From assembly GCA_034687125.1 (NCBI GenBank), contig JAQGBZ010000132.1, positions 1-64,000 of the forward strand: 64,000 nucleotides of DNA. The letters run 5' to 3'. The stretch is from Neelides folsomi. Its lineage: Eukaryota; Arthropoda; Collembola; Neelipleona; Neelidae. The position numbers were made by a program, and so were the translations under genes. Numbering within the stretch: position 1 is the first letter of the stretch; each line of letters begins with the position of its first letter. The notes below the pieces were generated by a model, which did no database searches, was not told where the DNA came from, and was given only the letters and a program-made list of their open reading frames with translations. Shown piece after piece: positions 49,680 to 63,893 of the stretch.

Positions 49680-52207
49680 ATGGTGCAAACGGAAAGTCAA
49701 GAAATGGAAGTTGATGAACAAATTGAAACCATTACATTGAAAGGTAAAAAACATCCATGATGGTTTAAGTCATTTAAAGGTTTATAAGATCAACGAGCAT
49801 ATGTTTAATTTAATATTTAATTATTGGTTAATTAATACAATTTAATAATATTTGTTTAATATTCCAGTCTTGCCAATTGTGAAAGAACGTCAACAACAAC
49901 ACGGCCTTCGTCACAGCGACTTCCAGCGTTATCATGGATATTGTTCAAGACGACTTCGTCGACTGAGGGAAACTCTTAAGATGCCGCAAGGAGATCGGAG
50001 ACATTTTAAGAAGAAGGAAATCACAGCTTTGGAGTTGGACACGGTCAAAGGAGATCCGAAATATTTGGAAATTCCTTTAACGATGACTGAAAGGTATACA
50101 AGCAAAACAGTAAACTATAAATATTTTTGTGATTATTTAACATTTTAAATTTAATTATAAAAAATGTTCAAGTTTAACAATTTTATAATTGTTTTAATTT
50201 TTAGAGCTTGGGCCTATGCCATGATGTTGAAACAAGAATCAAATACCGATGCGAGGAAAAAATTCCATTTGATTGCCAGAATGAAAAAAGCTGTGGCTCA
50301 TTCGACAAAGCTTACGGAACTTGTTCACGAAAGCAATCGAGTTGACGCTCGGACCAAATTGGAATGTGATGCTTATGCTGCCTTCATTCAAGCATGTTTT
50401 TACTTTGAGTTAAAAGTTTGGGAAGAAGCGATGACTTACTACAAAAAAGCACAGTAAATTGAAATTAACTTTAATTAACTAGAATTTACTAATTATTAAT
50501 TATTACTTGTTAATTTACTAATTGATTTAAAGGGCCATTTACATTCAAGTTGGACAAGCTCTTGGTCCTGAACATCCAGAAGCGGAAATTTATAATGAAA
50601 AATCGGCCGAAATTCTTCCATCACTCAGATTCTGTGCTTATCAAACTGGCGAAGGTAATTCATTAAATTAATGATAATTAAAATATTCAAATCATCAGAT
50701 TTAAGATTATAAGAATATAAAATACTGTAAACTTATAAATATTAAGGATATTTCATATTAATATTAAGAATATTTCATATTAACAAATAAATATTTAATT
50801 GTGAATTATTTTTATGATTTTGTTTAGAGTTTGAAATTTCCGAGTTAGCTGCTGAATTTCAATCAACTGCCATTCATGCAATGATTGCTCAGAAGCCAAA
50901 AATGGCTGAAATTGATTTCCGAAAACACAAAATTCCAATTCCAACTGAAAGGATTGCGACCGTCATTGTGCGAATTGAAGAATTTGATAAAAAGCCTGAC
51001 AAAAAGGTTGAAATGTACGAAGAGATTTTGATTGATTTGAGGGATGCGATTCAACATATTCGAGAAACGTCAAAACAAGAAGTGGTAATTTAATTATTTT
51101 ATATAAATGCACATTACCTTGTAATTCCATTTAGTTAACTATTTAAAATGGAATATTCGATTTATCTTTTCTTTATTGTACATTTTAAACAGTTAAAATT
51201 AATTATAATTTTTAAACAGCTGCAACAAGGCACAAAAGCGAAGCCGAATATGGCATTGAGTTATTTGCTTTATCTTCGTCTGAAAGTGACTAACTCTCGA
51301 ACAGAATGCATGATGAAGGAAAAACAAGCCAAGGATTGTGTTCGTTTGAGTGAAATGGTCATTCACAATTACAATGAAATGAAGACGATTCCATCATTCG
51401 AGGAAGACGAAGATTTCCAATCTGAAATCAACGATTACATTTTGGCATTCAAAGGAATTCGATGTCGCTACTTGGGCGATGTTCTCAAAAATACAAAGAA
51501 ATGGGGCGAAGGAAAGGCGATTTATGCTCAAGCTGAAAATTACTTCAATCGCTTGGCCAAAGGTAAAATTTTATTTTATTTACATTTATAAATTTCAACT
51601 TTGTTAAGTAAATTAATTTACAATTAAACTTCTAATTAAATTTGCAAAATGTATTTCATTCAATAATAAAATTTCACTTTTTTAATTGAAAATTTTTTAT
51701 ATTGATAGGAACATTGAAAAATCCTGAACTTGAGAAAAAAGTGAAGGAAGCTTGGGACCTTGCAAAGGCTGGATATCTTGAATGCAGAGTTCAACATATT
51801 TTGGCTGAAGACAATGCGGACATGGAATCGGCTGTGAAACTTGTGAAAACGAATGATCTTTTGATTGATCGTTTGGATAAATACGTTTTGGATGAAAGTC
51901 TTCTTACAACTAATCCAAATGTGGCAAATTTCCCACCAGAATTTCGGTAAATTAATTATTTGATTAACTTAACAAACTATCTATGTAAATATTTATTTGA
52001 AATAATAACAATATTTAATTTTAATTTTTTAATTATTTTAGACCAATTCCGCCAAAACCTCTCTTTTTCGATTTGGCATTGAATCACATCAAGATGCCAC
52101 CAGAAATTGAAGAAAGTGCTGGAATTAAAAAATCACCAACTAAAGAAGGAGCTGCTGGAATTAGCGGATTTGTAAAGGGCTTGTGGGGTTGGGGAAGCAA
52201 AAAATAA
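49680..52207 (+). CDS. Srp68: Signal recognition particle subunit SRP68
   Basis: Cytosolic subunit that, with SRP72, binds the S domain of SRP RNA and is needed for elongation arrest and ER targeting. Exons: 49680-49743, 49868-50093, 50205-50453, 50533-50654, 50828-51084, 51220-51562, 51709-51946, 52042-52207; 1665 nt, 554 aa, all phases match. The N-terminal RNA-binding region shows the family signature QQQHGLRHSDFQRYHGYCSRR, LRRLRETL and then ERAWAYAMMLKQE. Helical-repeat (TPR-like) sequence follows, with ECDAYAAFIQ and FELKVWEEAM. The conserved FRPIPPKPLFFDLALNHIK near the C-terminus contains the SRP72-binding region. The protein ends in a Gly/Trp-rich GLWGWGSKK. It is somewhat shorter than vertebrate SRP68 (about 620-630 aa), mainly at the N-terminus and in linkers. 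Housekeeping gene; introns are all under 200 bp. Confidence 0.95.
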
Positions 52208-53279
52208 TTATTTTAATTAGATAATTCTTTACTTTAAAACTTAATTATCTTAACTAACATTAAGATAAAATATTATATTATTCATATATCCTTAATATTT
52301 CATATATTCAAGATTGTATAACTTTATAAATGAAGTTTTTAATATTAAATTGGCATTTAGTTTATAAATCTGTGTGTTAAACTTTATAAACGAGTTAAAC
52401 CTAAATTATTTAATTTAATTAAATATTAAATACAATGTCTGTAATTGTATGTAGATTCTATTAATTGTCAAAATCCCTAATTGGTATTTTTATATATTAA
52501 ATATGTGAGACCTTACCATTCCTGGAAAATAAATGAAATTATTAAATTGATGTTAAATTGAAAATATTTTATTGGCCATTATTTAAAATGAAATTGACGT
52601 TTAATTTATTTATTTATTCTTATTAAATAATAATTTATGTTTAATTATTAAAGGAATTTTCTTTCATATTTTTTAATGTTAGTTGAAGTTTAATTTTTAA
52701 GAAACTTCTTCAACGTCCTTCGGTGCATTCCAAATCCTCATTTTTATTATTTAACGCATTTATATTTAAATCCGGATTTAAATTATTTATCTCTTGGATG
52801 CAACGAGGGAATTTTCGGGATGTGGAGAAAACTCATAAACGAACCTTTAAACTTTCCAGTTCAAAAACTCGTCCAATTCCCACCCGAGAAACCTCATTCG
52901 TATTCCTTTCATAATGTTCCCCGAATTTGGGTCTTTCCGTATAAAAATGTCATATTTGTCATGTCAAAATGTTTCCTTTCCAATTTACGACGCCTAGTTA
53001 AATTTAACATCAAATTTAACGTCAGGGAGAAAAGTCTTAATATGACACTCAACCGGGGAATAACATCAAGGGAAACATCTAGGAAACATCTCGGACCAAT
53101 TCCCATTTAAGTCTTCGAAATTTTCCCTCGAAATAGTCAAAATGCATTCACAAAATGGTCGGATATTTCATAATGGGAATCAGAGCTGATCGGAGCCTGA
53201 CGTTTCCTTGATCCTTATTATCCTATTTAAAAGAATGGGACAAAAATGATTCAAATCTTTATCTACTTTTCACGTTTTA

Positions 53280-53445
53280 GTAATTTGGCCGAATTTCGCA
53301 TATAAGAATTTCGTATTTGAGAATTACGAATTTGAGAATTTGTGAATTTCGCATTGGAGAATTTGCGAATTTGAAATTTCGTATTGGAGAATTTGCGAAT
53401 TTATGAATTTAAGGATTTCGAATTTGAGAATTCGAATTTCCATCT
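53280..53445. repeat. Degenerate GAGAATTTGCGAATTT repeat
   Basis: About ten loosely repeated units built from GAATTTCG, GAGAATT and GCGAATTT over 165 bp. The motif is partly palindromic (GAATTC, AATT). Confidence 0.6.
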
Positions 53446-54644
53446 TTGGTCTCTTTGAGTGTTAAAGATTCAAGGAAAGTTGTCGAATCGTGCAAAGGTT
53501 CTTTATCGGCACATAAGAGATATTCTTTGGAAAAAGGGTTCTTAAAGGGGAAGGAACGGGAGATATAGTTAATATATATAATAATGACTCGATCCAATCG
53601 TCTGTGAACACTGTGAAGAGAACCATTGGAGGGATATAAGTTAATATACTTTGACTTTAAATGGTTCATGCCAAGTGCTTCCCATTCCAACACATTTCAC
53701 ACTTTAACTTTCCAACTCCGATGACTCCAATGAGGGAGGTTATGAAATGAATAGGAAAATCCTCATTTTACAAAAATTTACCTTCAATCCCTTTACGATC
53801 CCTTTCGTTCCTTTGGCCCTAAAAAACTTAAACTTAAAAAATTCTAAAATCATGACATTTTCTTAAAAAACTTGAAAATTCTTAAAAATTTTCTTAAATT
53901 TTCATATTTCGATATTTGGGTTATATTTTTGACATTAAGTCAATTTCTACTCAATCTAAGTTGAATCTAAGCTGAAACTAAGTTGAATCTAAGTTGTATA
54001 AAGCTTCAGTACTTCTAAGTTTATCAAGAGAAGCCAAACTGAAGTAAAGTAACATTAATGGTAAGTACAAAGGCAAGTTGTGAAAACAAGAAAGAATCTT
54101 TTTGTCAGAATGAAGATGATGAAAGGGATACTTTTACTTTTGACTCTCTGAGAGGGACCAAAGTGAGTGGGCGTCGTTTTTCTTATCATCTCTTCGTCCC
54201 GATGAAGAAATTCCATTGGAATGAAGGAGAGAAGGCGATGAAGGAAATGAGAGAAAAATGGGGAAGGAGGAGAAAGTGAAGATTGTAGAAGAAGAAGGAA
54301 GAACCGATCAAGATCCGTTTCCTGTTCTCTCTTTCTCTCATTGGGATTCATTCCGAAGACTCCTTTGGTTCAACTCCCCTTATTTTCCTACATTCCACTA
54401 GAGAAGGAAATGAAACTTTTGTTCAACTGGATTTACTTAACTTTCAGCCCGAAACTTCTCCCTTAAAAGAATGAGAACTTTCCTTTCTTCAGATCAACCA
54501 TATAAAATCTCTTCACTATTTAATTTCATCCAAAGAATCCAAAACTCAATTATTTTATATACAGATAATACAGATATAAATATGTAAGAATATATATAAG
54601 AATATCTTAAGTAATACTGTATAAATATCTTATGTATGTATATG

Positions 54645-54724
54645 TACGAGGTGGGCCTTAATTTACTTTCTTTTTTATACGATTGTTTATTTAAAAAAGA
54701 AAGCAACTTATGGCCCACCCTGTA
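54645..54724. mobile_element. 80-bp palindromic MITE
   Basis: Right end GGCCCACCCTGTA is intact; the left end is mutated (TACGAGGTGGGCC). The loop is ATACGATTGTTTATTT, inverse to that of the 14729 copy, so the two are inserted in opposite orientation. Confidence 0.75.
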
Positions 54725-57700
54725 TTATTCATAATTACATTTAAAGATGAAATAAATAAATAGATTATACTTTACATGCAAATAAGCTAATTGTATTAAG
54801 ATGCATATACTATACAAATGTACAGTTTGTACAAATGTATTGTATTTGTATGGAATGGTTTGGGTAAATTCTTGAATTTAATTTAATACTTTCCCACACA
54901 AATAGTTTTGAACATTTTGAAGAGTCTTAAGGAAAACTTGAAAAGTCGTTGAATTTGTTCGTGTGTGAGGAAACTCATTTAAAACATGTTCAATGCTGCA
55001 TGGGGCTTAAAAGGGAATTTCCACATTTGGGGAATAATTGGACCGGAGAACAATTGTATATGTAACTGTATGTATGTAAGTGTGTGTGAAGTTTTGAAGA
55101 AAGTTGAATCAGTTCAAATTCTTCAAATTTTAATTAATTGCCTCTTCAATCCCAAAGTTGACCTAAATTGTTTGAGTTCGATTTAAACTTTCCCAACTTC
55201 TCCTTTTTATTATAGATTGGAAAAAGGGAAAGGGATATGCAAATGAGCTCAGAATCTTTCATCTCTCCCTATTTTAACTAAAAGTAAGTATTTTATTAGG
55301 AAAAAAGCCAATTAGGAAGAAAACTCTCCTTGAGTCATTTCATTCAAATCAATTTAATTTCTCAAGTTCTCAAAATTCTCAATTTCTCCATTTCTCGAAA
55401 TTCTCAATGGATTTCATCTCAATGGATCTCAATAGGAATTGAAGGACTTGGAAAAAAACATAAGGACTCACATAAGTACGGACTTACTGTATATTGTATA
55501 AGTACAGTACTGTACATAAAACCCGGGTTTTATCCCGGGTGTGTAAAACTACCCGGTAGTCGATTTCCTCAATTTCCCATTCCCCCCATTTGCATTCTGG
55601 AGTGTAGGATTGTATCGGAGGGGGATTTCTTTGATCCTGAGGGTGGCTCCATGGCCCATAATGGTTCCTTGATGTCCTGACTCTCCCCCGGACTCCCCAA
55701 ATGGAGAAAGTGGATGGAGAGCAGAAGGGTGGGTTTGAGATCTCTTCGGGAATACTAAATACCCGAGGGTGGAAAACAGGAGAGAAAAACTCTTCGAGGG
55801 AAATTGAAATGAGGAAAATTAGAATAAAGAACGAGGAAAATACCAATTGACTTTCCACCACTTACATTGAATTATGTACAGAAGAAGAACACTCCTGTAC
55901 TTATCGACTAAAGGAGTCTTCCTGGGTTCCTGGGGAGTGTTGAGGGCGAAGGAAACCTTTCGGGGGAGATCTTTGGATTATAAATAAAAGCATGCTTGGA
56001 GAATTATCATAAATACATTTCAGCTCAATATTACCTTGTTTAGCTTATCTACATGACATTTGGCATTTACATAAAATTGTTTCGCAGTTTCTTCATCCTG
56101 CTTTCATTCTTACACTTTTTGCAATTTAATGGAAAGTACATAAATTATTAAAATCACTTGGGCATTTTTTATTCAATTCCTCCTTAATCCTAAAAATTAA
56201 ATATTTATTATTCTACAAAAATCTTTTAATTATTTAATGAAATATTATTTACACTTAATAATTATTATGAAAAAGCATTGAGGGTCAAAATGAGTTCTGT
56301 TTGGAGATTTTGATTATTTTAATAAAAAAATTAATTTAAAAGAATTGTTTGGAGTGTTTGGATTTGTTTGGTTTCGTCATTCAGTGGATGATTAATTGAA
56401 GGCATCTTAGTTCATTTGGTTGAGTTGTTCCATTGAGTCATTTTGCTATCTGAACTTCTCTCTTTGTTTCGAGTCTTTGGAATCTCTTTGAGCAAAATCC
56501 CTCTCACCGCAGTCCCAAATGGTTCGGTTGAGTGAATGGGGAAAGCAAACAGGAGAAGAGTCGTGAGAGAAATGCGAAGGTGAAGGAAAGACTTGACTTA
56601 CACTCACAATTAGCAAAAACCTCCGACTCATCCAAATTCAAATTCAGGAAGCATAAAATACAAATCATTCTGTATCAAATAACTCTCACTTTATCAAATA
56701 ACTCTCACTTTATAAATGTATGGTTTTATACATTAAATATATGGTTTGGTTTTGGTTATCAAAAATAAATAATTTGGAATCAATTCGTAAACATGCCATA
56801 AGCCAATTTATTAAGCCAATTTATTAAGCCCATTTCCTAAAAATTCAAGTTAAGGAAGGAATGTAACGTAAGTTAAAGAATGTGTATGGCAAATAGTAAA
56901 TAACAAATAAGACTTTAAAGTGGTAAATTGAATCATTTTTATATCAAAACATAAACATGTAAAATGTGATGCTTCTTTTGAATTTGGCCAATTAAAGAAA
57001 AGATATTGCTAAATATAAAGAGATAATGTTAACAAGAGAATAATGTAAAAAGATAGCAGAAATAAAGAAAGAACTGAGATTAAGAAAATTTTCTTGTAAT
57101 TTCCCTCAAGGGTCCAATCTCCCTCGTCTCCACAAATATTTAAGAAAGGAAGGGAGTGAATAAAAGAGGAAATATGATCTACAGTCATTATGAGTATTTC
57201 TAGAGTATATTTCTGTATATTTTTATATTTCTCCTTATATTTCTCCAAAATTGTGAGTGCCATATTTCTCAATCTTCTCTCATGGAAAGGACAGGAAAGT
57301 AATTAAAAGGCTGAAGGAATTATTAGGTGCTGAGACTGGAAGGGATGGAAAACAAAGAAAGAAAAGGCCGTTTTTGCATTCATTAAATATTGGCTGACTC
57401 GGAGCATAAGTTGGGAAAGACAAAGCGGATTGAACGACTTTTTTACTCCTCTCTTTATCTTCGCTTTTATGGGCTTTTTGAAGGATGAAGAAGATTTAGG
57501 TTACTCGGCCCCGCCTTAGCCATTCTTGATCGTTCCAACTCAAGTATAGGAGAAGCATATAATCCTTTAATTTTTTTATTCCCAAGACACATAATAAGAA
57601 TTTGAAGGAGAGAGATATGGACTATAAGGTTCCATAAAATAATCCCTATCAACCTATGATCTTTAACTCGTAAAACATCATTTTTACCCAATTTAGACAA

Positions 57701-57784
57701 AAATTGTTATAATTTTCTGTTTTTTACTTATTGAATAAAAATATAGAAAAATCACAACCAATTTCTAGCCCGATCGTTTCTAGT

Positions 57785-57816
57785 CCCATCGTTGATGTCG
57801 ATGCATCAACGATGGG
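57785..57816. repeat. Perfect 13-bp hairpin
   Basis: CCCATCGTTGATG, six bases, then the exact inverse CATCAACGATGGG, followed by a short T run. As RNA this would be a stable stem-loop. Confidence 0.7.
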
Positions 57817-58079
57817 CTTTTCAATTTAAAACCTAAAAAACGACTTTTAGTTGAAAATCAACATGGGCAATTTATCATGATAAATTGTCTATTTTTTGCA
57901 AATTGTCTATTTTTGTAATGTTAAAGTAATTGCATTAATAATTAAGACGTAGTTTTCAATTTACAATGAAGGGGAAAATTATTCGGGCCTTCCTCATTGT
58001 TAAAGTAGTTTCATAGTTAAGGCTTGTTAAGGTTGAGAAGGTTTTAAAGCACATGTTTTCGGTCTACTCACAGGAGCAT

Positions 58080-58490
58080 TACCAGGTTGCTCGGAAAGTT
58101 CTAATATTTTTTGGAATATGTATGTGCGAATTGATATTGTTAGTCTTAAACCTACTAAATGTTAAAAATATACTAACCACTCTTAAATTCATTAAATTTA
58201 ATGCATAATTTACCATTTTAAGTGACTAAAACTAGCGAATCAATTATAAATACAATTACAAAACATATAAATCCTATATCTTCGTATATGTTTTGTAATT
58301 GTATTTATATATGATTCGCAATTTTTAGTCACTCAAAATGGTTAATCATGCTTTAAATTTAATGAATTAAAGAGTAGTCATTATATTTTTTTAGCATTTA
58401 GCAAGTTTAAGACTAGCAATGTAAAATTTATACAAATGTATACCAAAAACTAAAAAATATCAGAACTTTCCGAGCAACCTCAACCTGGTA
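58080..58490. mobile_element. 410-bp foldback element
   Basis: Two arms of about 190 bp are inverted copies of each other around a loop near 58270-58285. Ends read TACCAGGTTG and CAACCTGGTA, with GCTCGGAAAGTTCT just inside the left arm and its inverse inside the right. The right terminus has a small duplication (AACCTCAACCTGG). TA borders point to a mariner-type non-autonomous element (inference). The arms differ at scattered sites, so it is not recent. Confidence 0.85.
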
Positions 58491-61400
58491 ATAAATAAAT
58501 GCAGAAGATGTAGAAGTTTTTATTATGTTCCAAGTTTGCATTTATGGTAATATCAAAGGGTCTATATGAATGATGCATTGTGAGATTTGTACTTTACCTG
58601 TTCTGCTTTTCCCACTCCCATGGGAGAAGATTAAGAAAAGAGGAGGAGAAAGAGAAGAAATACTGAAGAAGAGAAGGACCGTAGAAGTAAATCAAGTTGG
58701 AAATGGAGATTTCAAATATTTACAAACTTTCTCTTAGACAATCAAGAAGGGATAAGATAAGGAAATTGAATTTGCATAAAGAATCAAATGCATACAGAAC
58801 TGGAGCTCATTACCAAAATTGAGAATTCAACATGAAATTTCTAATGTTGACAAAGATCTTTTTAATCATTTCACCAGTTCAAAGTTTTAATGTTTTTTAA
58901 CAATTTAATCCAATTCTTATGTTGGCTTTTTTGCGAGTTTTCGGAAAACCAATCTTGAAGGTTCGTGTAATATTAAACATGTTTCTTTTTATAGCTGCAA
59001 ATAATAATTGTAGCTATAATTTTGTAGCTAAAATTTTGCAATTTTACAATATGGCAGAGTTGAATATCAAAATTACATAAATCTTGTGAGAATCGAGACA
59101 TATTTTTTTCTCTATCCTCTTCTTGTCACAACATCAAAATTTATATGAATGGGAGCAAAAAATTGTCGATTTGGCCAGAATTACAAGAGGAATGATAAAT
59201 GGATTAAAAGATAAATGGAGAGCTCTGGATGGGAAATTACAAATCAATTCAAATAACATAATTCAAATTCAAATAACATTCAAAATGTATGCAAAAGTCT
59301 CATTTTGATCTATGGATTTCAAAGCTTACTTCCGTGTCCTTCCTTAAGGGTTCGAAGGGTCCTTTAGGAAAAGGTCAGTTTATGAACAACCATATGGATC
59401 CTAATGACTTTAGACCTTTTTGAAGAAATCTTGAAGAACAAAAAGAACGCTTATTAAGATTCTGCATATGCTGAATGATCACTCACTCAGCATCTTTGTA
59501 CTTTATATTAGGTAGTATACTCTAAATACTCCTTTAGAACGAGGGGCTTCTACAAAAGCAGTTCTCTATTACAACGTTACGTTGGGGTCAGTGAGATTTT
59601 TACAATAGAACGTAGGGAGTTCTAATGGAGCTTTTAGAGTATAAATTTTGACTCATAGTTAAATATTACTTTTCCCCTTATTTTAACAGAAGGACAAAGT
59701 GGACGATTGGAAAATACGTTGACTTTACTTGGATTCGAATCCCAATTTAATTCTTATCAGTTTGACTTTTCCCAGTCGCCTTCTGAGTCCTTTGCGTTAT
59801 TAAAGCCGATGATGATAAAAAAATCTGACTTCTCTCTTCCGTTGCATGGCATGTTAGGCGGTTTGTCATTTGTTAGGTTGGTTAGTTCTAGCCTATGATT
59901 AAATGTTTTTTGTTTGAGGTCTTTTTTTATTTTATTTAATTATTCAAATATTCACACTATGACTATATAGCATTAGTTTGTATACCATAAGTCTCACATT
60001 CAGTATTAAAACTGTTAAAAACATGTGAAATATTTTTAGGACTCCTCACTGTCTATAGAGAATTTGGCTCATGTGGTGTAAAAGGTAAAGGTACTTTTAT
60101 AAAAGTAATACACCGTAAGTTATCCGTAGGTGTAATAAAAGGTGAAAGTATTGAGATTGAGCTTTTTCTTTCCCTCGCTATTTCTTATTTCATCTAATGG
60201 AGAAAAGAAATCCCTTTGAGTCATTGGACATTTGGGAATAATTTCAAACCATCGACTTTTCCAAATCATAAATTCCCTATATTTGCACTGTTATTATTAC
60301 AAGTTTGTAATCTAATTTCTATAAAGAATAAAATCATAATTTAAATAATATTAAAAATAATAAACTTATTTTCAAGAGTTTTTAAACTAAACCTTAGACT
60401 TTTTGGATTTTATCTAAAAAAGACTAAAACCATAATGCGGCATTATTTCGGATGGTGTTTTTAAGTCTCTTGAGAACATTTCTCATCCATCTTTCGTTGC
60501 AGTGACTCGGAAGAGGTGTGGGGGGAAACGGCACATTTCCGACCACCGATCTGTCACCTACCCACAAGGGGAAATGTCTCAGCCTTCCAGCTCAAAATCC
60601 GTCTCGCCCATCCAGATATTTCATAGGGGAGTTAAAGCACTCTTCGCCACTCCCATTACATTACCCTTATTTTTTATCCCCATTGAGAGACATTTGGTCA
60701 TCAAACATGAAACAAGAGTTATTAACTTTGAACAAATCCGACACATTTTAATCTTCCCAAATGGTGAAATCAGTTAAAAGAATTCGCAAAGTGCAAAAAA
60801 ACTAAACCCAATCCATCACCTATTCTACTTTACACAATCAAAATTTTTTCACAGTCAAATCGCCAAAATATCTGTAAGAGATGAATGGTATAAAAATAAA
60901 CCATTTACTATACGAGGTGATTGGTATAATTTAAAATTCATGACATTTGTATTCAAACCACAAGGATTTTAATTATGAAATTTAATCAAATTTCCCCATG
61001 TGAAAATTTTGAAATTTCTCACATGGGAGATGTGGATTTGCAAAATTAAAATCCATTTGTATAATTCGAATAATCCCATTCTGTCTTGAGGGATTGGGCG
61101 AAGGTCGATTTAATTTAATTTGTCGGGCGTGGGGAATTCCAATCCTCTCAATTGACAAAGAGCAATTGAATTTTATGAGCGACGTCGATCACGCTGTCAG
61201 ACCTGGAAGACTCTCAATGATCAGATTTTCCTCTTCTGGCCCTCGGCGATCGCTCACCCTCCTTCTTATAATCGAATTAGTTGATGAATCCTCGGGACAG
61301 GGAGAAGAAGGACATTAGATTCATACAATGGTCACTTTACTCACTTTACTCCCACTCTGTATATATGACCATATACCATATCATACAAAATATATCAAAT

Positions 61401-62211
61401 ACCATATATCATATACAATAGAACATTTTGCAAAATACAGAATATAAAATGTATATAAAATACACAGTGTAGTTGTAGTTTCTTTTATTCCTGGTTTATC
61501 CCTCAACTTTTCTCTCGACTGCCCCCGCCTGGTTGGAGTGGATGAAGGAAAAAGAATGAATAAGAACTCGGTCCCTAACGATCCGTATGTTTGAGGGAGC
61601 CCAAAGGGTCTTTCTATTATTGACAGCTCTGATTCAATTATTTGACTCTGCTTCACCAGTAGCCTCAAGAAATCCCACCACGTTGGGATATGCTGTTTGT
61701 ATTTAGCCCTTTCTTTACTATTTTATTAAGCTTATATGGACAATACTTATACAATACCTACCATATCTGTATATCTATGTGTGTGCTGTATGTAATTGTA
61801 TACATACAGGTATTGTATTCTGTATGTATATAGTATATCTGTATACATTTGTATATCTGCAGTCTCCCATACAACTCCCAAGAGTCAAGAGCAGAAATGG
61901 CCCCAAAGGCTCTGAAAGAGAACTTTGGGGGAAAGGGGTTCCCTAAAGAATTCACTTTTTGTTCCGTCAACTCTCTCCACGTCTTCATTAGAAAGAGGGG
62001 AAATCAGAATTCAATATCCCGAAAAAGCTTTTACACTTTAATTTTTTAAAAAGACTATCAATATTCATTTATTAATGAATTGCCTTGAAATGATGATGAT
62101 GAAACTGGTGACTTTAAAATGCCGTTTTTTATATTTCAATTACACAGCTAACAGCTATGCTTTTGATATTATATATGTATTTAATTGATGTTTACTTTTA
62201 CTGTTTTACTG

Positions 62212-62291
62212 TACAGGGTGCGTCAAAAGTTGCTTTCTTTATTATGCTATTGTCTATTTAAAAAAGAAAGCAAATTTTGACTCACTCTGTA
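62212..62291. mobile_element. 80-bp palindromic MITE, GGGTGCGTCAAAA type
   Basis: Ends TACAGGGTGCGTCAAAAG and inverse TTTTGACTCACTCTGTA, with the same interior (TTGCTTTCTTT, GAAAGCAA) as the main family. The flanking host sequence is itself an inverted repeat: TTTTACTGTACAG on the left, CTGTACAGTAAAACAG on the right. Confidence 0.75.
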
Positions 62292-63800
62292 CAGTAAAAC
62301 AGTAAGTAAATACTGTATATGGGGACGTGATAGCTTAATTTCATACTTTAGCTTTTTTTGGTAATAAAAGTATGGGTAGAAAATTTCGTTTTGTAATTTA
62401 GCTCAATATGTTTGAATAGTGAAGATCAATTTGCGCGAATGTTTAGATCCTAATCAAAATAATGGATCTGACTAAATGACAAAATGCTCTTTGCCTATCT
62501 CCCATATATAAAATCCTTCATTTAAGGTCGACTTTGGCTTGCATGAGAGAAAGGGAAGGTTGAGGGAATTGGAGAATCAGCTGAAGAGAACCATTAAAAT
62601 TATTCCATATCATCTCTCGTTAATTTGAGAACTTGAGTCTATAGAGGAAAAACCTATTTGTAATGCAAATAGGACTTTGGGGAAATCCCAAGTTAACTTT
62701 CAGCTTTTAATGGAAACTTCATTTTTGGCTCATCTACACAATTAAATTAAATTTCTCTCTCTACACAATAAATAAATATTTAAACTATAAATATCGCTTT
62801 AATACCTTACTTATATTCTATGTAATGCATAGAATACAAAGACGAGAACTAATTCGGTTAAAACAATCAATTAAGTTTAATGATGTAATTTTAAATTATT
62901 TAATAATCCATAAGAAAATCTCTGGAACTGAATTACAGATATAATTACTGCAAAGTAATTAAATATTATTTAATTACTAAATTGCATTCTGGATTTAATC
63001 TCTCAATATTTATTGTTAATTTGGTTAATGATCCATAATACCCAAATACTTAATTTTTGCATAAAAATACATACATTTTTTATATCGTATAGTATAGCGA
63101 ATGTAAGTTTTCAGTATTACAGATAGAATAGGATTTTATAGGTTAGGTTATTTTATTAGTCTTATTGGGTATTAGTCAGCATAAGGAGTTTTGTTCTTTT
63201 ATTGAATAATTAAAAGATGGTTGAGTGAATAATGGCCATTATGGCCATTGGCATTTGATAAATAATTGATAAAAGTGAAATTGAAAGGGGGCAGATCGAA
63301 TTTCCGTCTTTTTTATTAAGTTAATGAAAAGAGGGGAATTATCTCCATTTTCCTATAGGGAAATATGTAATATAAATTTCCTATGCTGGACCTAACCTTC
63401 CATAATGTGGACTAATTCCTATTAGTGGCCCAGGAACACATGTACAGCTCCATTATGAATGTCGGAATCACTTCCCCACCACGGGGCTATTAATGATGAA
63501 AAAGTGATGATTTGCCATGTTGGGATCAAAATGTTCATCCGCCCCTTCAATCCCCTTCAAACACAAATGGATTATTTCTCTCCCTCACTCCCTCACGGAG
63601 GAGGAATATTCGGCAAAGGGAATCGATCACAGAGATCCAAAGATCCCATGAGAATTCAATTAATTATATATAATACTCCTTTTGTTCTTTCATCTAATAC
63701 AATTCTTCATTGAATACCCAATTTTGGCACAATTATCATTTACAATATAATATAAATATAACATACCTAAGTGTAATTTCCCCGTAAAGTATATTTAAAC

Positions 63801-63893
63801 ATTAAATCATAAAATTAAATATTAAATCGTAATACATAATGACATTAAATCATAAATTAAATCATAAATTAAATCATAATGTTAAATCATAAT
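63801..63893. repeat. ATTAAATCATAA repeat
   Basis: Tandem and near-tandem copies of a 12-13-bp ATTAAATCATAA unit, four of them consecutive at 63844-63893, preceded by diverged units. Confidence 0.7.
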
